Shown here: in pieces, positions 16,265 to 24,480 of the stretch | How the letters are laid out: every line of letters starts with the position of its first letter | How positions within the stretch are numbered: position 1 is the stretch's first letter | Source: Bradyrhizobium sp. MOS003 | GTDB taxonomy: Bacteria > Pseudomonadota > Alphaproteobacteria > Rhizobiales > Xanthobacteraceae | NCBI RefSeq assembly: GCF_003020125.1 | Contig: NZ_PYFW01000005.1 | Location: 1-64,000, forward strand | Direction: 5' to 3' | DNA length: 64,000 nt | Made by a program: the position numbers and the translations under genes | Notes under the pieces: model-generated | Databases searched by the model: none | Seen by the model: the letters and a program-made list of their open reading frames with translations, nothing else | What the model was told of the DNA's origin: nothing

Positions 16265-17692
16265 ATGAACATCAATCAATCCGCCACGCCTCCGCTTGCG
16301 CCCGAGCTGATCGACCAATTCCGCAAGATCGTCGGCGAGCGCCACGCGATCACCGATGCAAGCGATATCGAGCCTTACGTCACCGAGGAGCGCAATCTGT
16401 TCCACGGCCGCTCGCCGCTGGTGCTGCGTCCGGGCTCGACCGCTGAGGTCTCCGAAATCTGCAAGCTCGCCTCCGCGCACAGAATCGCGCTGGTGCCGCA
16501 GGGCGGCAACACCGGGCTGGTCGGCGGGCAGACCCCGCACAATGGCGAGGTGGTAGTGTCGCTGCGGCGGCTCGACAAGATCCGCGAGGTCGACACGGCG
16601 TCCAACACCATGACGTGTGAGGCCGGCGTGGTGCTGCAGATCGCGCAAGCGAGGGCGGCTGAGGTCGACCGGCTGTTTCCGCTGTCGCTGGGCGCCGAAG
16701 GCAGCTGCACCATCGGCGGCAATCTCTCCACCAATGCCGGCGGCACCGCCGCGCTCGCCTATGGCGTTGCGCGCGAGATGGCGCTGGGGCTGGAAGTGGT
16801 GCTCGCCGACGGGCGCGTGCTCAATTTGCTGTCGAAGCTGAAGAAGGACAACACCGGCTACAATCTGCACAATCTCTTCATCGGCGCCGAAGGCACGCTC
16901 GGCATCATCACGGCGGCGACCCTGAAACTGTTTCCGAAGCCGCGGGCGATCGAGACGGCCTATGTTGGGCTGAAATCGCCGGAGGCGGCACTCAAGCTGC
17001 TCGCGATCGCACAGAGCGAGGCCGCCAATTTGCTGACGAGCTTCGAGCTGCTGTCGGAGATGGCGGTCGATTTCTCGGTGCGCCACGCCATCGACGTGCG
17101 CGATCCGCTCGCAGAGAAACATCCCTGGTACGTGCTGATGGAATTGTCCTCGCCCGGCGACGACGCCCGTACGCCGCTGGAGACGATTCTCGGACGTGCC
17201 ATGGAGGCGGGGATTGTCGACGATGCGGTGATCGCGGCCAACCTCACCCAGCGCAACGGCTTCTGGAAATTGCGCGAGGAGATGTCGTGGGCGCAGAAGC
17301 CCGAGGGCGGCTCGATCAAGCACGACATCTCGGTACCGATCGCCGCGGTGCCCGCGTTCATCGACGAAGCCAACGCCGCGGTGGTGAAGCTGATCCCGGG
17401 CGCGCGGCCGGTGCCGTTCGGCCATCTCGGCGACGGCAATCTGCACTACAATATCAGCCAGCCGATCGGGGCCGACACCGCCGATTACCTGGCGCGCTGG
17501 CACGAGGTGAACGCGGTGGTGTTCGAGATCGTGCTGCGCATGGGCGGCTCGATCTCCGCCGAGCACGGCATCGGCGTGCTCAAGCGCGACGAACTGCCCG
17601 AGGTCAAGGACAAGACCGCGATCGAGCTGATGCGCGCGATCAAGGCGATGCTCGATCCGCACGGCATCATGAATCCGGGCAAGGTGCTGTGA
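16265..17692 (+). CDS. FAD-binding oxidoreductase, D-2-hydroxyacid dehydrogenase type
   Basis: The product of 475 residues has an FAD_binding_4 domain (about 45-185; PQGGNTGLVGGQTP is the PP-loop-like FAD contact and SLGAEGSCTIGGNLSTNAGG the second) and an FAD-oxidase C-terminal domain (about 225-473) with GHLGDGNLHYN and SAEHGIGVLKRDEL. These features fit D-lactate, glycolate or D-2-hydroxyglutarate dehydrogenases; the last is the closest in overall pattern, but the substrate cannot be fixed by eye. Electrons would pass from FAD to an electron-transfer flavoprotein or quinone. The stop overlaps the start of the next gene, suggesting co-transcription. Confidence 0.85.
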   Translation: MNINQSATPPLAPELIDQFRKIVGERHAITDASDIEPYVTEERNLFHGRSPLVLRPGSTAEVSEICKLASAHRIALVPQGGNTGLVGGQTPHNGEVVVSLRRLDKIREVDTASNTMTCEAGVVLQIAQARAAEVDRLFPLSLGAEGSCTIGGNLSTNAGGTAALAYGVAREMALGLEVVLADGRVLNLLSKLKKDNTGYNLHNLFIGAEGTLGIITAATLKLFPKPRAIETAYVGLKSPEAALKLLAIAQSEAANLLTSFELLSEMAVDFSVRHAIDVRDPLAEKHPWYVLMELSSPGDDARTPLETILGRAMEAGIVDDAVIAANLTQRNGFWKLREEMSWAQKPEGGSIKHDISVPIAAVPAFIDEANAAVVKLIPGARPVPFGHLGDGNLHYNISQPIGADTADYLARWHEVNAVVFEIVLRMGGSISAEHGIGVLKRDELPEVKDKTAIELMRAIKAMLDPHGIMNPGKVL

Positions 17693-18150
17693 GCGCATCG
17701 GCCTCGCCTGCTCCGCTCGCAATCGACGCCATCGGGGATGCCGATGTCGCGAAGGTCGTCGCGCTGTGGCAGCGCTGCGGCCTCACGCGGCCCTGGAACG
17801 ATCCGCATGCCGACATCGCGCTGGCGCGCCGGCGCGACAATTCTACCGTGCTGATCGGCCGCGACGCCGGCACCATCGTAGCGACCGTCATGGTCGGCCA
17901 TGACGGTCACCGCGGCTGGGTCTATTACGTCGCGGTCGACCCCGACGGCCGCAAGCGCGGCCATGGCCGCGTCATGATGGCCGCGGCCGAGGACTGGCTG
18001 CGCGCCGCCGGAATTGCGAAGCTGCAGCTCCTGGTCCGCCGCGAGAATTCGCAGGCCAATGCGTTCTACCAGTCGCTGGGGTTCGAGGAATCCACCTCGG
18101 TGATGTTCCAGAAGTGGCTCGACGGCCGCGACACCACGCCAAGCAACTGA
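17689..18150 (+). CDS. GNAT acetyltransferase, YpeA-like
   Basis: A 153-residue GNAT acetyltransferase. LWQRCGLTRPWNDPHADI near residue 25 and the VGHDGHRGWVYYVAVDPDGR block are characteristic of the YpeA group. The acetyl-CoA loop is RKRGHGRVMM, and NAFYQSLGFEE closes the fold. GTG at 17689 overlaps the preceding stop by four bases (GTGA) and is chosen over the longer open frame, which only reads through the upstream gene in another phase. The acceptor substrate is unknown. Confidence 0.8.
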   Translation: MSASASPAPLAIDAIGDADVAKVVALWQRCGLTRPWNDPHADIALARRRDNSTVLIGRDAGTIVATVMVGHDGHRGWVYYVAVDPDGRKRGHGRVMMAAAEDWLRAAGIAKLQLLVRRENSQANAFYQSLGFEESTSVMFQKWLDGRDTTPSN

Positions 18151-18160
18151 GATCAGGCAA

Positions 18161-18742
18161 ATGACAATTTCCGACCGCGTCCGCATCAAGGACGTCCGCG
18201 TGCTCTCGGACGGCTGGACCACGCTGAAAAAAACGACGCTCGAGTACCGGCGCGCCAGCGGCGAGTGGCAGACGCAGCACCGGGAAACCTATGAGCGCGA
18301 CAACGCCGCCGCCGTGCTGCCCTATAATCTCGCACGGCGGACCGTGATCCTGGTGCGGCAGTTCCGCCTGCCGGCATTCATCCGCGGCTACGACGACCTG
18401 CTGATCGAGGCGGCGGCAGGTGTGCTGGACGACGCGGAGCCCGAGGTGCGGATCCGCGCCGAGGCCGAGGAAGAGACCGGCTATCGCCTGCACCACGTGC
18501 ACAAGGTGTTCGAGGCCTTCATGAGCCCCGGCGCCATCACCGAGAAGCTGCATTTCTTCGTCGCGGAATACGAACCTTCGATGCGCGTCAGCGACGGCGG
18601 CGGCCTCGAACACGAGGGCGAGGACATCGAGGTGCTGGAGCTCTCGATCGACGAGGCGCTGGCGATGATGGCGGACGGGAGGATCATCGACGCCAAGGCG
18701 ATCATGCTGCTGCAATATGTGGCCCTGCACGTGTTCAGGTGA
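18161..18742 (+). CDS. nudK: Nudix hydrolase, NudK-like
   Basis: A 193-residue Nudix enzyme. The order YERDNAAAVLPYN, ILVRQFRLP, LIEAAAGVLDD, then a Nudix box from the Gly of AAAGVLDD to EAEEETGYRL, followed by FMSPGAITEKLHFFVAEY and GEDIEVLELSID, matches GDP-mannose pyrophosphatase NudK. NudK hydrolyses GDP-mannose and related nucleoside diphosphate sugars. It follows the acetyltransferase by 10 bases and probably shares its transcript. The NudK name rests on resemblance; ADP-ribose hydrolysis is the alternative. Confidence 0.75.
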   Translation: MTISDRVRIKDVRVLSDGWTTLKKTTLEYRRASGEWQTQHRETYERDNAAAVLPYNLARRTVILVRQFRLPAFIRGYDDLLIEAAAGVLDDAEPEVRIRAEAEEETGYRLHHVHKVFEAFMSPGAITEKLHFFVAEYEPSMRVSDGGGLEHEGEDIEVLELSIDEALAMMADGRIIDAKAIMLLQYVALHVFR

Positions 18743-18761
18743 TCACGGGCGTGCTGACTTC

Positions 18762-18920
18762 TTCCCTTCTCCCCTTGTGGGAGAAGGTGGCGCGAAGCGC
18801 CGGATGAGGGGTCTCCGTCCGCAAATTCCAGTGAGAGTTGGACTCCCGGAGAGAGACCCCTCACCCGTCTCGCCGCTTCGCGGCGAGCCACCCTCTCACA
18901 CAAGGGGAGAGGTGAAGAAG
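18762..18920. repeat. Palindromic intergenic repeat
   Basis: The ends CTTCTCCCCTTGTGGGAGAA and CACACAAGGGGAGAGGTG are inverted copies, enclosing GGATGAGGGGTCTC and its inverted partner GAGACCCCTCACCC. This is a common repetitive palindrome in Bradyrhizobium intergenic DNA. Transcripts could form a long hairpin. Confidence 0.75.
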
Positions 18921-19025
18921 GCGCTCCCACGAGATCGCAATTCTGGCCTGCGCTGCCCTGCCCCCCGTTGAGCTCACCGCCGACTATCTCTAGTCTGGCG
19001 CCAACAAGAACCAGGAGACGCGCCC

Positions 19026-19955
19026 ATGTCCGCTTCGCGCGACGACGAATTCGGCTTTGCGCCCGACTACGATGCCCCCGTCCCCTACATGCAGCGCACC
19101 CGCGATTATTACGCGGCGATCGGCTACACCACGGCGTATCGCTGGGCGCATTACACCGAGGCGCCGTTCCAGCCGCTGAAGAAGCCGCTGGCAAAGTCGC
19201 GCGTGACGATCATCACCACGGCTGCACCCTACGATCCCGCCAAGGGCGACCAGGGGCCGGGCGCGGCGTATAATGGCAGCGCGAAGTTCTACCAGGTCTA
19301 TGACGGTGAAACCTCGAAAGAACACGATTTGCGCATCTCGCATATCGGCTACGACCGCAAGCACACCTCGGCGACCGACAACGGCACCTGGTTTCCGCTG
19401 CCTCAGCTCCTGAAGGCGTCCGCCGCCGGCCGCATCGGCGAGGTCGCTCCGCGCTTCTTCGGCGCGCCGACCAATCGCAGCCACCGCGTCACGCTCGACA
19501 CCGACGCGCCGGAAATTCTGGCGCGCTGCCTCGCGGACAAGGTCGACGTCGCGGTGCTGGTGCCGAACTGTCCGGTCTGCCACCAGACCACCGCGCTGGC
19601 GGCGCGGCATCTCGAGCGGAACGGCATCCCGACCGTGATCATGGGCTGCGCCAAGGACATCATCGAGCACGCCGCCGTGCCGCGCTTCCTGTTCTCGGAC
19701 TTCCCGCTCGGCAATTCCGCCGGCAAGCCGCACGACGTCACCTCGCAGGCGCAGACGCTCGAACTGGCGCTCGAGCTGCTCGAGAGCGCCAGCGGCCCGC
19801 AGACCACGATGCAATCGCCGCTGCGCTGGAGCGAGGACGCGTCGTGGAAGCTCGACTACAACAACGTCGCACAGCTCTCGCCGGAAGAGCTGGCACGCCG
19901 CCGCGCCGAATTCGACAAGCAGAAGGAGATCGCGCGCGGCAACCGCGCCGCCTGA
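19026..19955 (+). CDS. GrdB-like (glycine/sarcosine/betaine reductase B family) protein
   Basis: The 309-residue product resembles the selenoprotein B subunit family of glycine, sarcosine, betaine and D-proline reductases (family knowledge, recognised by pattern): RISHIGYDRKHTS, a mid-region DVAVLVPNCPVCHQTTA, GIPTVIMGCAKDI and a VPRFLFSDFPLGNSAGKPHD block. A CxxC (CPVC) stands in the middle, at a position where a redox-active or selenocysteine site might be expected. No UGA-interrupted frame or other reductase subunit is near, so true glycine reductase activity is unlikely. It precedes a CaiB/BaiF CoA-transferase by 37 bases and may act in the same pathway. Confidence 0.6.
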   Translation: MSASRDDEFGFAPDYDAPVPYMQRTRDYYAAIGYTTAYRWAHYTEAPFQPLKKPLAKSRVTIITTAAPYDPAKGDQGPGAAYNGSAKFYQVYDGETSKEHDLRISHIGYDRKHTSATDNGTWFPLPQLLKASAAGRIGEVAPRFFGAPTNRSHRVTLDTDAPEILARCLADKVDVAVLVPNCPVCHQTTALAARHLERNGIPTVIMGCAKDIIEHAAVPRFLFSDFPLGNSAGKPHDVTSQAQTLELALELLESASGPQTTMQSPLRWSEDASWKLDYNNVAQLSPEELARRRAEFDKQKEIARGNRAA

Positions 19956-19992
19956 CGTCCTCCGATAACGACAACAAAATGGGGAGAGCGAC

Positions 19993-21186
19993 GTGACGCG
20001 ACCGTTCGAGGGCGTGAAGATCCTGGATTTCACGCAAGTGCTGGCCGGCCCCTATGCGAGCTATCAGCTCGCGCTGCTGGGGGCCGATGTCGTCAAGGTC
20101 GAGCGGCGCGAGGGCGAGGACATGCGCCGCACGCCGCTCAGCCGCGAATGGGCCGATCGCGGGCTGGCGCCGGCGTTCCAGGCCGTCAACGGCAACAAGC
20201 GCAGCCTGACGCTCGATCTGCAGAAGCCGGAGGCGATCGCGATCGTGAAGAAGCTCGCCGCGACCGTCGACGTCGTCATGGAAAATTTCCGCCCGGGCGT
20301 GATGGACAAGCTCGGCATCGGCTATGAAGCGCTCTCCGCAATCAATCCAAAACTGATCTATTGCGCGGTCTCGGGCTTCGGCCAGACCGGCCCGGATCGT
20401 TTACGGCCGGGCTATGACGGCAAGATGCAGGCGCTGTCGGGCATCATGGCGATCACGGGGCATCCCGAGACGGGACCAACGCGCGCGGGCTTTGCGGTCT
20501 GCGACGTGCTGTCGGGGGCGACGGCCGCATTCGGCGTGTCGAGCGCGCTGTATCAGCGCGACCGCACCGGCAAGGGCCAGTTCGTCGACGTTTCCATGCT
20601 GGAGGCGACGATGGCGTTTCTGTCGGGGCAGATCGCGGACTGGTCGGTTGCCGGCCATCGTCAAACGCTCTCGGGCAATCAGGCCGTGAGCCGCAGGACC
20701 ACGGCGAATTTGTTCAAATGCGGCGACGGCCACATCCTGCTCGCCGTCAACAACGAGAAGCAGTACCGCGCGCTGATGAGCGCGCTCGGCCGCGAGGACA
20801 CGCTCGCCGACCCGCGCTTTGCCGACTGGTTTTCCCGCAACGAGAACGAACCGGCGCTGCGTGCCATCATCGAGGAAGCGCTCGCGGCCAGACCGGCGCG
20901 CGAATGGGAGACGATTTTGGAGGACGCCGGCGCGCCTTGCGCCAGCATCTGGAAGGTCGAAGAGGTGATCGACCATCCGCAGATCAAGGCTCGCGAAGCC
21001 ATCCAGCAGCTCGATACGCAATACGGCCGCCTGCGCTTTGCCGGCAGCGGCTTCAAGCTCGCCCATGGCGGCGGCCGGCTGGACCGGATGGCGCCGGCGT
21101 TAGGGGCGGATACGGACGCGGTGCTGGATGAATTGGGGTTTGATGCGGCGGAGATCGCGGCGTTGCGGGCGAGAGAAGTCGTCTAA
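19993..21186 (+). CDS. CaiB/BaiF family CoA-transferase (class III)
   Basis: A class III CoA-transferase of 397 residues. The N-terminal GVKILDFTQVLAGPYASYQL, the DVVKVERREGEDMR segment and the catalytic Asp region VCDVLSGATAAFG fit the family (formyl-CoA transferase, 2-methylacyl-CoA racemase relatives). VMENFRPGVMDKLGIGYE is another typical block. It starts with GTG at 19993 after a GGGGAGAG site. The specific acyl donor and acceptor are not predictable here. It is probably in an operon with the upstream GrdB-like gene. Confidence 0.85.
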   Translation: MTRPFEGVKILDFTQVLAGPYASYQLALLGADVVKVERREGEDMRRTPLSREWADRGLAPAFQAVNGNKRSLTLDLQKPEAIAIVKKLAATVDVVMENFRPGVMDKLGIGYEALSAINPKLIYCAVSGFGQTGPDRLRPGYDGKMQALSGIMAITGHPETGPTRAGFAVCDVLSGATAAFGVSSALYQRDRTGKGQFVDVSMLEATMAFLSGQIADWSVAGHRQTLSGNQAVSRRTTANLFKCGDGHILLAVNNEKQYRALMSALGREDTLADPRFADWFSRNENEPALRAIIEEALAARPAREWETILEDAGAPCASIWKVEEVIDHPQIKAREAIQQLDTQYGRLRFAGSGFKLAHGGGRLDRMAPALGADTDAVLDELGFDAAEIAALRAREVV

Positions 21187-21193
21187 AACTCCG

Positions 21194-21293
21194 CTGCCGT
21201 AGGGTGGGCAAAGGCGCAACGCGCCGTGCCCATCACCTGTGGCCTTCGCGCGCAATCGTGGGCACGCTTCGCTTTGCCCACCCTACGGCAGTG
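21194..21293. repeat. Palindromic intergenic repeat
   Basis: CTGCCGTAGGGTGGGCAAAG and CTTTGCCCACCCTACGGCAG are exact inverted ends. A diverged copy is at 30461-30597. It lies between convergent genes and could also terminate both. Confidence 0.8.
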
Positions 21294-21296
21294 CGC

Positions 21297-22061
21297 CTAG
21301 AACAACGATCCCTGCCCGTCATCGGCCGGCCCGGCCGCGGCCTTCCGGGCCGCCTTCTTCGGCTTCGCCGCCTCTGCTTCCGCCGCCATCTCCTCCGCGC
21401 TGATCGGCAGCAGCAGCTGATCGTCGTCATTGGCGACGCGGTTGACGCGGGTGGAAACCGGGTGCCAGGCGAATTCGCCGATGCGTGGTGCCGTCATCAG
21501 CGGCAGGATCGCATCGACCTCGTCGCCCCTGATGTCGAGCCAGCGCTCGAAATCGCGCGGGCTGATGGTGACGGGCACGCGGTCATGCAAGCTCGCGAGA
21601 TCCTCGCCCGCCGCAGCCGTGACGATCGCGACGGTGTCGAGCTCCTCGCCGTTCGGCCCGGCCCAGGTCTCGAACAATGCAGCGAAGCCGAGCGGCGCGC
21701 CGTCGGCGCGGTGGATGAAGAAGGGCTGCTTGCGGCCGTCCTCCATCTTCCATTCGTAATAGCCGTCGGCCGGGATCAGGCCGCGCCGCCGGCGAATCGC
21801 CCGCTTGAACGCGGGCTTCTCCAGCACCGTTTCAGAGCGGGCATTGATCAGGAGCGTGAACCCTTTGGGGTCCTTGACCCAGCCCGGCAAGAGGCCCCAG
21901 CGCATCAGACGGAAATGGCGCGCGCCGTTCTCGATCCAGACCACCGGAATCGGTTGTGTCGGAGCGACATTGTACCGGGGCGGGAAATTCGGCTGCTCGA
22001 CATAGCCGAACAGTTGCCGCAAAGCCGCGGGGGCCGAAGTTATGACGAAGCGTCCACACAT
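21297..22061 (-). CDS. yedK: SRAP-family abasic-site DNA-protein crosslink protein (YedK/HMCES)
   Basis: These proteins crosslink through Cys2 to abasic sites in single-stranded DNA and shield them. The product begins MCGRFVIT, so the catalytic Cys follows the initiator Met directly. PRYNVAPTQPIPV, MRWGLLPGWVKD, LINARSETVLEKPAF, RGLIPADGYYEW (the conserved Glu) and HDRVPVTI (the conserved His) are all present. A Lys/Ala-rich tail of about 45 residues follows the core and ends GQGSLF, a PCNA/beta-clamp-like Q-x-x-L-F ending; interaction with the DNA clamp is inference. Length 254. Confidence 0.92.
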   Translation of the reverse strand: MCGRFVITSAPAALRQLFGYVEQPNFPPRYNVAPTQPIPVVWIENGARHFRLMRWGLLPGWVKDPKGFTLLINARSETVLEKPAFKRAIRRRRGLIPADGYYEWKMEDGRKQPFFIHRADGAPLGFAALFETWAGPNGEELDTVAIVTAAAGEDLASLHDRVPVTISPRDFERWLDIRGDEVDAILPLMTAPRIGEFAWHPVSTRVNRVANDDDQLLLPISAEEMAAEAEAAKPKKAARKAAAGPADDGQGSLF

Positions 22062-22123
22062 CCCGGGTGTCTATATAGGGTCCGTTCAGGTCCTTTTAAC
22101 CCCGAACGTTAACACTGCGGCAG

Positions 22124-22624
22124 ATGAGCTCAACGGCCTCCCAACCCGCGCGGACGCATGCACAGACGGGCCCCGAGGCCGCCGACTGGGCGGAACGGCT
22201 GCGCGTGGCCAATATCAACCCGCGGACCGGGCTCGCCACCGACTATCTCAACCATTTCAATGAAGCCGTGATGCTGCTGGAAATGATTCCGGACATGCCG
22301 GAATGCGCGGAAGATTTTTTGACCTGGTCGCCGCTGTCCTATGCCGAGCATTTCACGGCATCGAACTTCAAGGCGCGGGACCTAGCCATCGAGGCCTATG
22401 AGAAGGCCGATCCGAACGTGCGGGGCCGGTTCGACCACATCACCCAGACCCTGCACTCGATCCTGACCGCGGTCGGCACCGCCATGCGCGAGGTCGAGAA
22501 GGATCAGACCCGCATCAAGCTCGCCGAGCAGGCGACCCTCTGGGTCCAGCCGCTGATCGCGGCCTGCGGCGGCATCATTCATGGTGGCGCCGACGCCGAC
22601 GTCGAAACCATCATGGCGAACTGA
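22124..22624 (+). CDS. Conserved hypothetical protein (166 aa)
   Basis: A helical, acidic protein with no signal peptide or membrane segment. Seen blocks: LRVANINPRTGLATDYLNHF, MLEMIPDMPECAEDFL-like stretch, AEHFTASNFKARDLAIEAYE and DHITQTLHSILTAVGTAM. It looks like a Rhizobiales-conserved protein of unknown function. The Nudix gene starts 17 bases downstream and probably shares its transcript. Confidence 0.7.
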   Translation: MSSTASQPARTHAQTGPEAADWAERLRVANINPRTGLATDYLNHFNEAVMLLEMIPDMPECAEDFLTWSPLSYAEHFTASNFKARDLAIEAYEKADPNVRGRFDHITQTLHSILTAVGTAMREVEKDQTRIKLAEQATLWVQPLIAACGGIIHGGADADVETIMAN

Positions 22625-22641
22625 GCCGGGATCCTGAAGAC

Positions 22642-23076
22642 ATGTCGGCCATCGTCCAGCCCACCCGTCCCCAGATCGCGGTCAGCGCCGCGATTTTTCG
22701 CGACGGCAAGGTGCTGCTGACCCGCCGCGCCCGTTCGCCCGCCAAGGGCTTCTATTCGCTGCCTGGCGGCCGGGTCGAATTCGGCGAATCGCTGCAGCAG
22801 GCCCTGAGCCGCGAAGTCGACGAGGAAACCGGGCTCGAGATCGAGATCATCGGCCTTGCCGGCTGGCGCGAGGTGCTGCCGGCCGCGCCCGGCGCCGGCC
22901 ACTATCTGATCATGTCCTTTGCCGCCCGCTGGGTGGCCAGGGAGCCGTCCCTGAACGACGAGCTCGACGATTACCGCTGGGTCGCCCCCGACGCCTTGGC
23001 GGGCCTCGGCGACCTCAAGCTGACCGGAGGACTGGAGGAGATCATCCAGTCCGCCGCGCGGCTCGTTGGAGCCTGA
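22642..23076 (+). CDS. Nudix hydrolase (ADP-ribose pyrophosphatase-like)
   Basis: A 144-residue single-domain Nudix protein. The Nudix box runs GGRVEFGESLQQALSREVDE then ETGLEI, with all Glu ligands for the metal. The substrate loop is KGFYSLPGG. This size and pattern fit small ADP-ribose or 8-oxo-nucleotide hydrolases. It lies between a hypothetical gene and the TIGR02301 gene in the same direction. Confidence 0.8.
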   Translation: MSAIVQPTRPQIAVSAAIFRDGKVLLTRRARSPAKGFYSLPGGRVEFGESLQQALSREVDEETGLEIEIIGLAGWREVLPAAPGAGHYLIMSFAARWVAREPSLNDELDDYRWVAPDALAGLGDLKLTGGLEEIIQSAARLVGA

Positions 23077-23122
23077 CGCTCCGCCTTGCGTCCCCTGCCT
23101 TGACGAGGCATACACCCCGCCG

Positions 23123-23500
23123 ATGTCCACGCGATTTCTGGCCATTTTTGCCCTGATTCTCGCCTGCGCCTCCGTGCCCACGCGGGCCCAGGACGTGGCG
23201 GCGCCGTTCGACGCCGATTTGCAGCGGCTGGCGGAGATTCTCGGCGGCCTGCACTACCTGCGCGGCATCTGCGGCTCCAACGAGGGCAACAGATGGCGCA
23301 ACGAGATGCAGGCGCTGATCGATGCCGAAACCCCCTCGGGGGAGCGCCGCACCCGCATGATCGCCGGCTTCAACCGCGGTTATAACGGCTTTCAGCAGAC
23401 CTATCGCAGCTGCACGCCGGCCGCGACCGTGGCGATCCGCCGCTACATCGAGGAAGGCTCGAAGATCTCGCGGGATCTGACGGCGCGCTACGCGAACTAG
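23123..23500 (+). CDS. TIGR02301 family secreted protein
   Basis: The 125-residue product starts MSTRFLAIFALILACASVPT with a signal peptide ending near RAQD. The mature part has LAEILGGLHYLRGICGSNEG, WRNEMQALIDAE, and FNRGYNGFQQTYRSCTPAA, the signature of the TIGR02301 family of Alphaproteobacteria; two cysteines could form a disulfide. ATG at 23123 is chosen over an upstream in-frame start at 23066, which overlaps the Nudix gene and would bury the signal peptide. A periplasmic role is inferred. Confidence 0.8.
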   Translation: MSTRFLAIFALILACASVPTRAQDVAAPFDADLQRLAEILGGLHYLRGICGSNEGNRWRNEMQALIDAETPSGERRTRMIAGFNRGYNGFQQTYRSCTPAATVAIRRYIEEGSKISRDLTARYAN

Positions 23501-23508
23501 TTCTTCCC

Positions 23509-23546
23509 GTCATTCCAGGGCGCGCGCAGCGCGAGCCCGGAATGAC
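23509..23546. repeat. Short palindromic repeat
   Basis: GTCATTCCAGGGCGCGCGCA is followed by its inverted partner GCGAGCCCGGAATGAC. A related copy is at 54301-54340. Confidence 0.7.
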
Positions 23547-23705
23547 AGCGCGGATCGACCTGAGGCTCCACGGGAACCCTGTCATCGACTTTGTTCACAG
23601 CCGTTAACCGTTCCTAAAGATGTGGCCTAGCGGTCGTTAATGCGCGTGCTACACCTCTCGCACAGCGCATCGCCGTGGATCGCGCCCCAGCCCCGATCGA
23701 GTTTC

Positions 23706-23972
23706 ATGAGCCAGCCGATTTCCTACGCCCCCGACCGCGCGCCGCTGCCCGATCACGAGCAGAAGCAGGCCGCACTGAGCTATCTCAACGAGGCCTGGGC
23801 CGAAGCGCGCCATGAGGGCGTCGACGGCGACTGCCTGGCGCAGGCCAGCCTGTTTGCGGCCTTTGCCGAGCTCGTCGGCACCTATGGCGAGGACGCGGTC
23901 GCCAAGTTCGTCGAGGGTTTTCCCGGCCGCATCCGCAACGGCGAATTCTCGGTCACGCTCGCAAGGCAATAA
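23706..23972 (+). CDS. Conserved hypothetical protein (88 aa)
   Basis: From ATG at 23706 the product reads MSQPISYAPDRAPLPDHEQK, then YLNEAWAEARHEGVDGDCLA and FAAFAELVGTYGEDAVAKFV. It is a soluble helical protein without known domain. The in-frame start at 23640 would add 22 residues lacking conservation-like character and is not preferred. It looks like a small protein conserved in Bradyrhizobium. Confidence 0.65.
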   Translation: MSQPISYAPDRAPLPDHEQKQAALSYLNEAWAEARHEGVDGDCLAQASLFAAFAELVGTYGEDAVAKFVEGFPGRIRNGEFSVTLARQ

Positions 23973-24149
23973 GCTTTCCACGAAAATGACCCCGCCACAC
24001 GGGCGGGGCCAGTCGACGGATGAATGACTTTGCGAAAGCCTTCGCGAAGTCTGCCGCTTTTATCGCACGGAAGCCGCTTGCCGCGGACAAGCATTAGTCT
24101 CGCGGTGACCGGGAGATGTTCCCGCTGCGATCGGGAACGTGCTCCCTCC

Positions 24150-24470
24150 TCACGGCGCGACCTTGAGCGTCGCTTTCATGTTGGGATGAAAGCGGCAGTA
24201 ATAATCGACCGCTCCCGCCTTCGTCAGAACTGACGTCGCCGATTTGTTCGGCGGCAGTGTCACGTCGAAGTCACCATTCTTCGCGGTGGCGGTGTGGGCG
24301 AAGACGTCCTTGTTGATCCATTCGATGGTGTCACCGATCCTCGCCGACGCGTCAGCGGGAGAAATCACGAGATTCTCCATCGTGATCACGATGGTCTCGG
24401 CGTGCGCCGGGGCGACCATCGCCGCAAGGACAAGGGCTATGGCGATCGAAGGCAGTCGCTCCGGCATCAT
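24150..24470 (-). CDS. Cupredoxin (amicyanin/plastocyanin-like blue copper protein)
   Basis: A 106-residue periplasmic type 1 copper protein. Signal peptide MMPERLPSIAIALVLAAMVA ends near AHAE. The copper ligands can be seen: His in DVFAHTATA, then Cys, His and Met in DYYCRFHPNMKATL. The region between is short, as in amicyanin-like domains. It follows the DUF4142 gene by 10 bases, downstream of an ECF sigma gene, so it is probably under that sigma factor. It may carry electrons or buffer copper; which one cannot be told. Confidence 0.85.
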   Translation of the reverse strand: MMPERLPSIAIALVLAAMVAPAHAETIVITMENLVISPADASARIGDTIEWINKDVFAHTATAKNGDFDVTLPPNKSATSVLTKAGAVDYYCRFHPNMKATLKVAP

Positions 24471-24480
24471 TGCTTCCTCC

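Noticed and set aside
15740..17722. Minus-strand open frame of 660 codons
   Set aside because: It is antisense to the threonylcarbamoyl-AMP synthase and FAD oxidoreductase genes, is His/Arg/Gln-rich, and matches no family. It is a codon-bias shadow.
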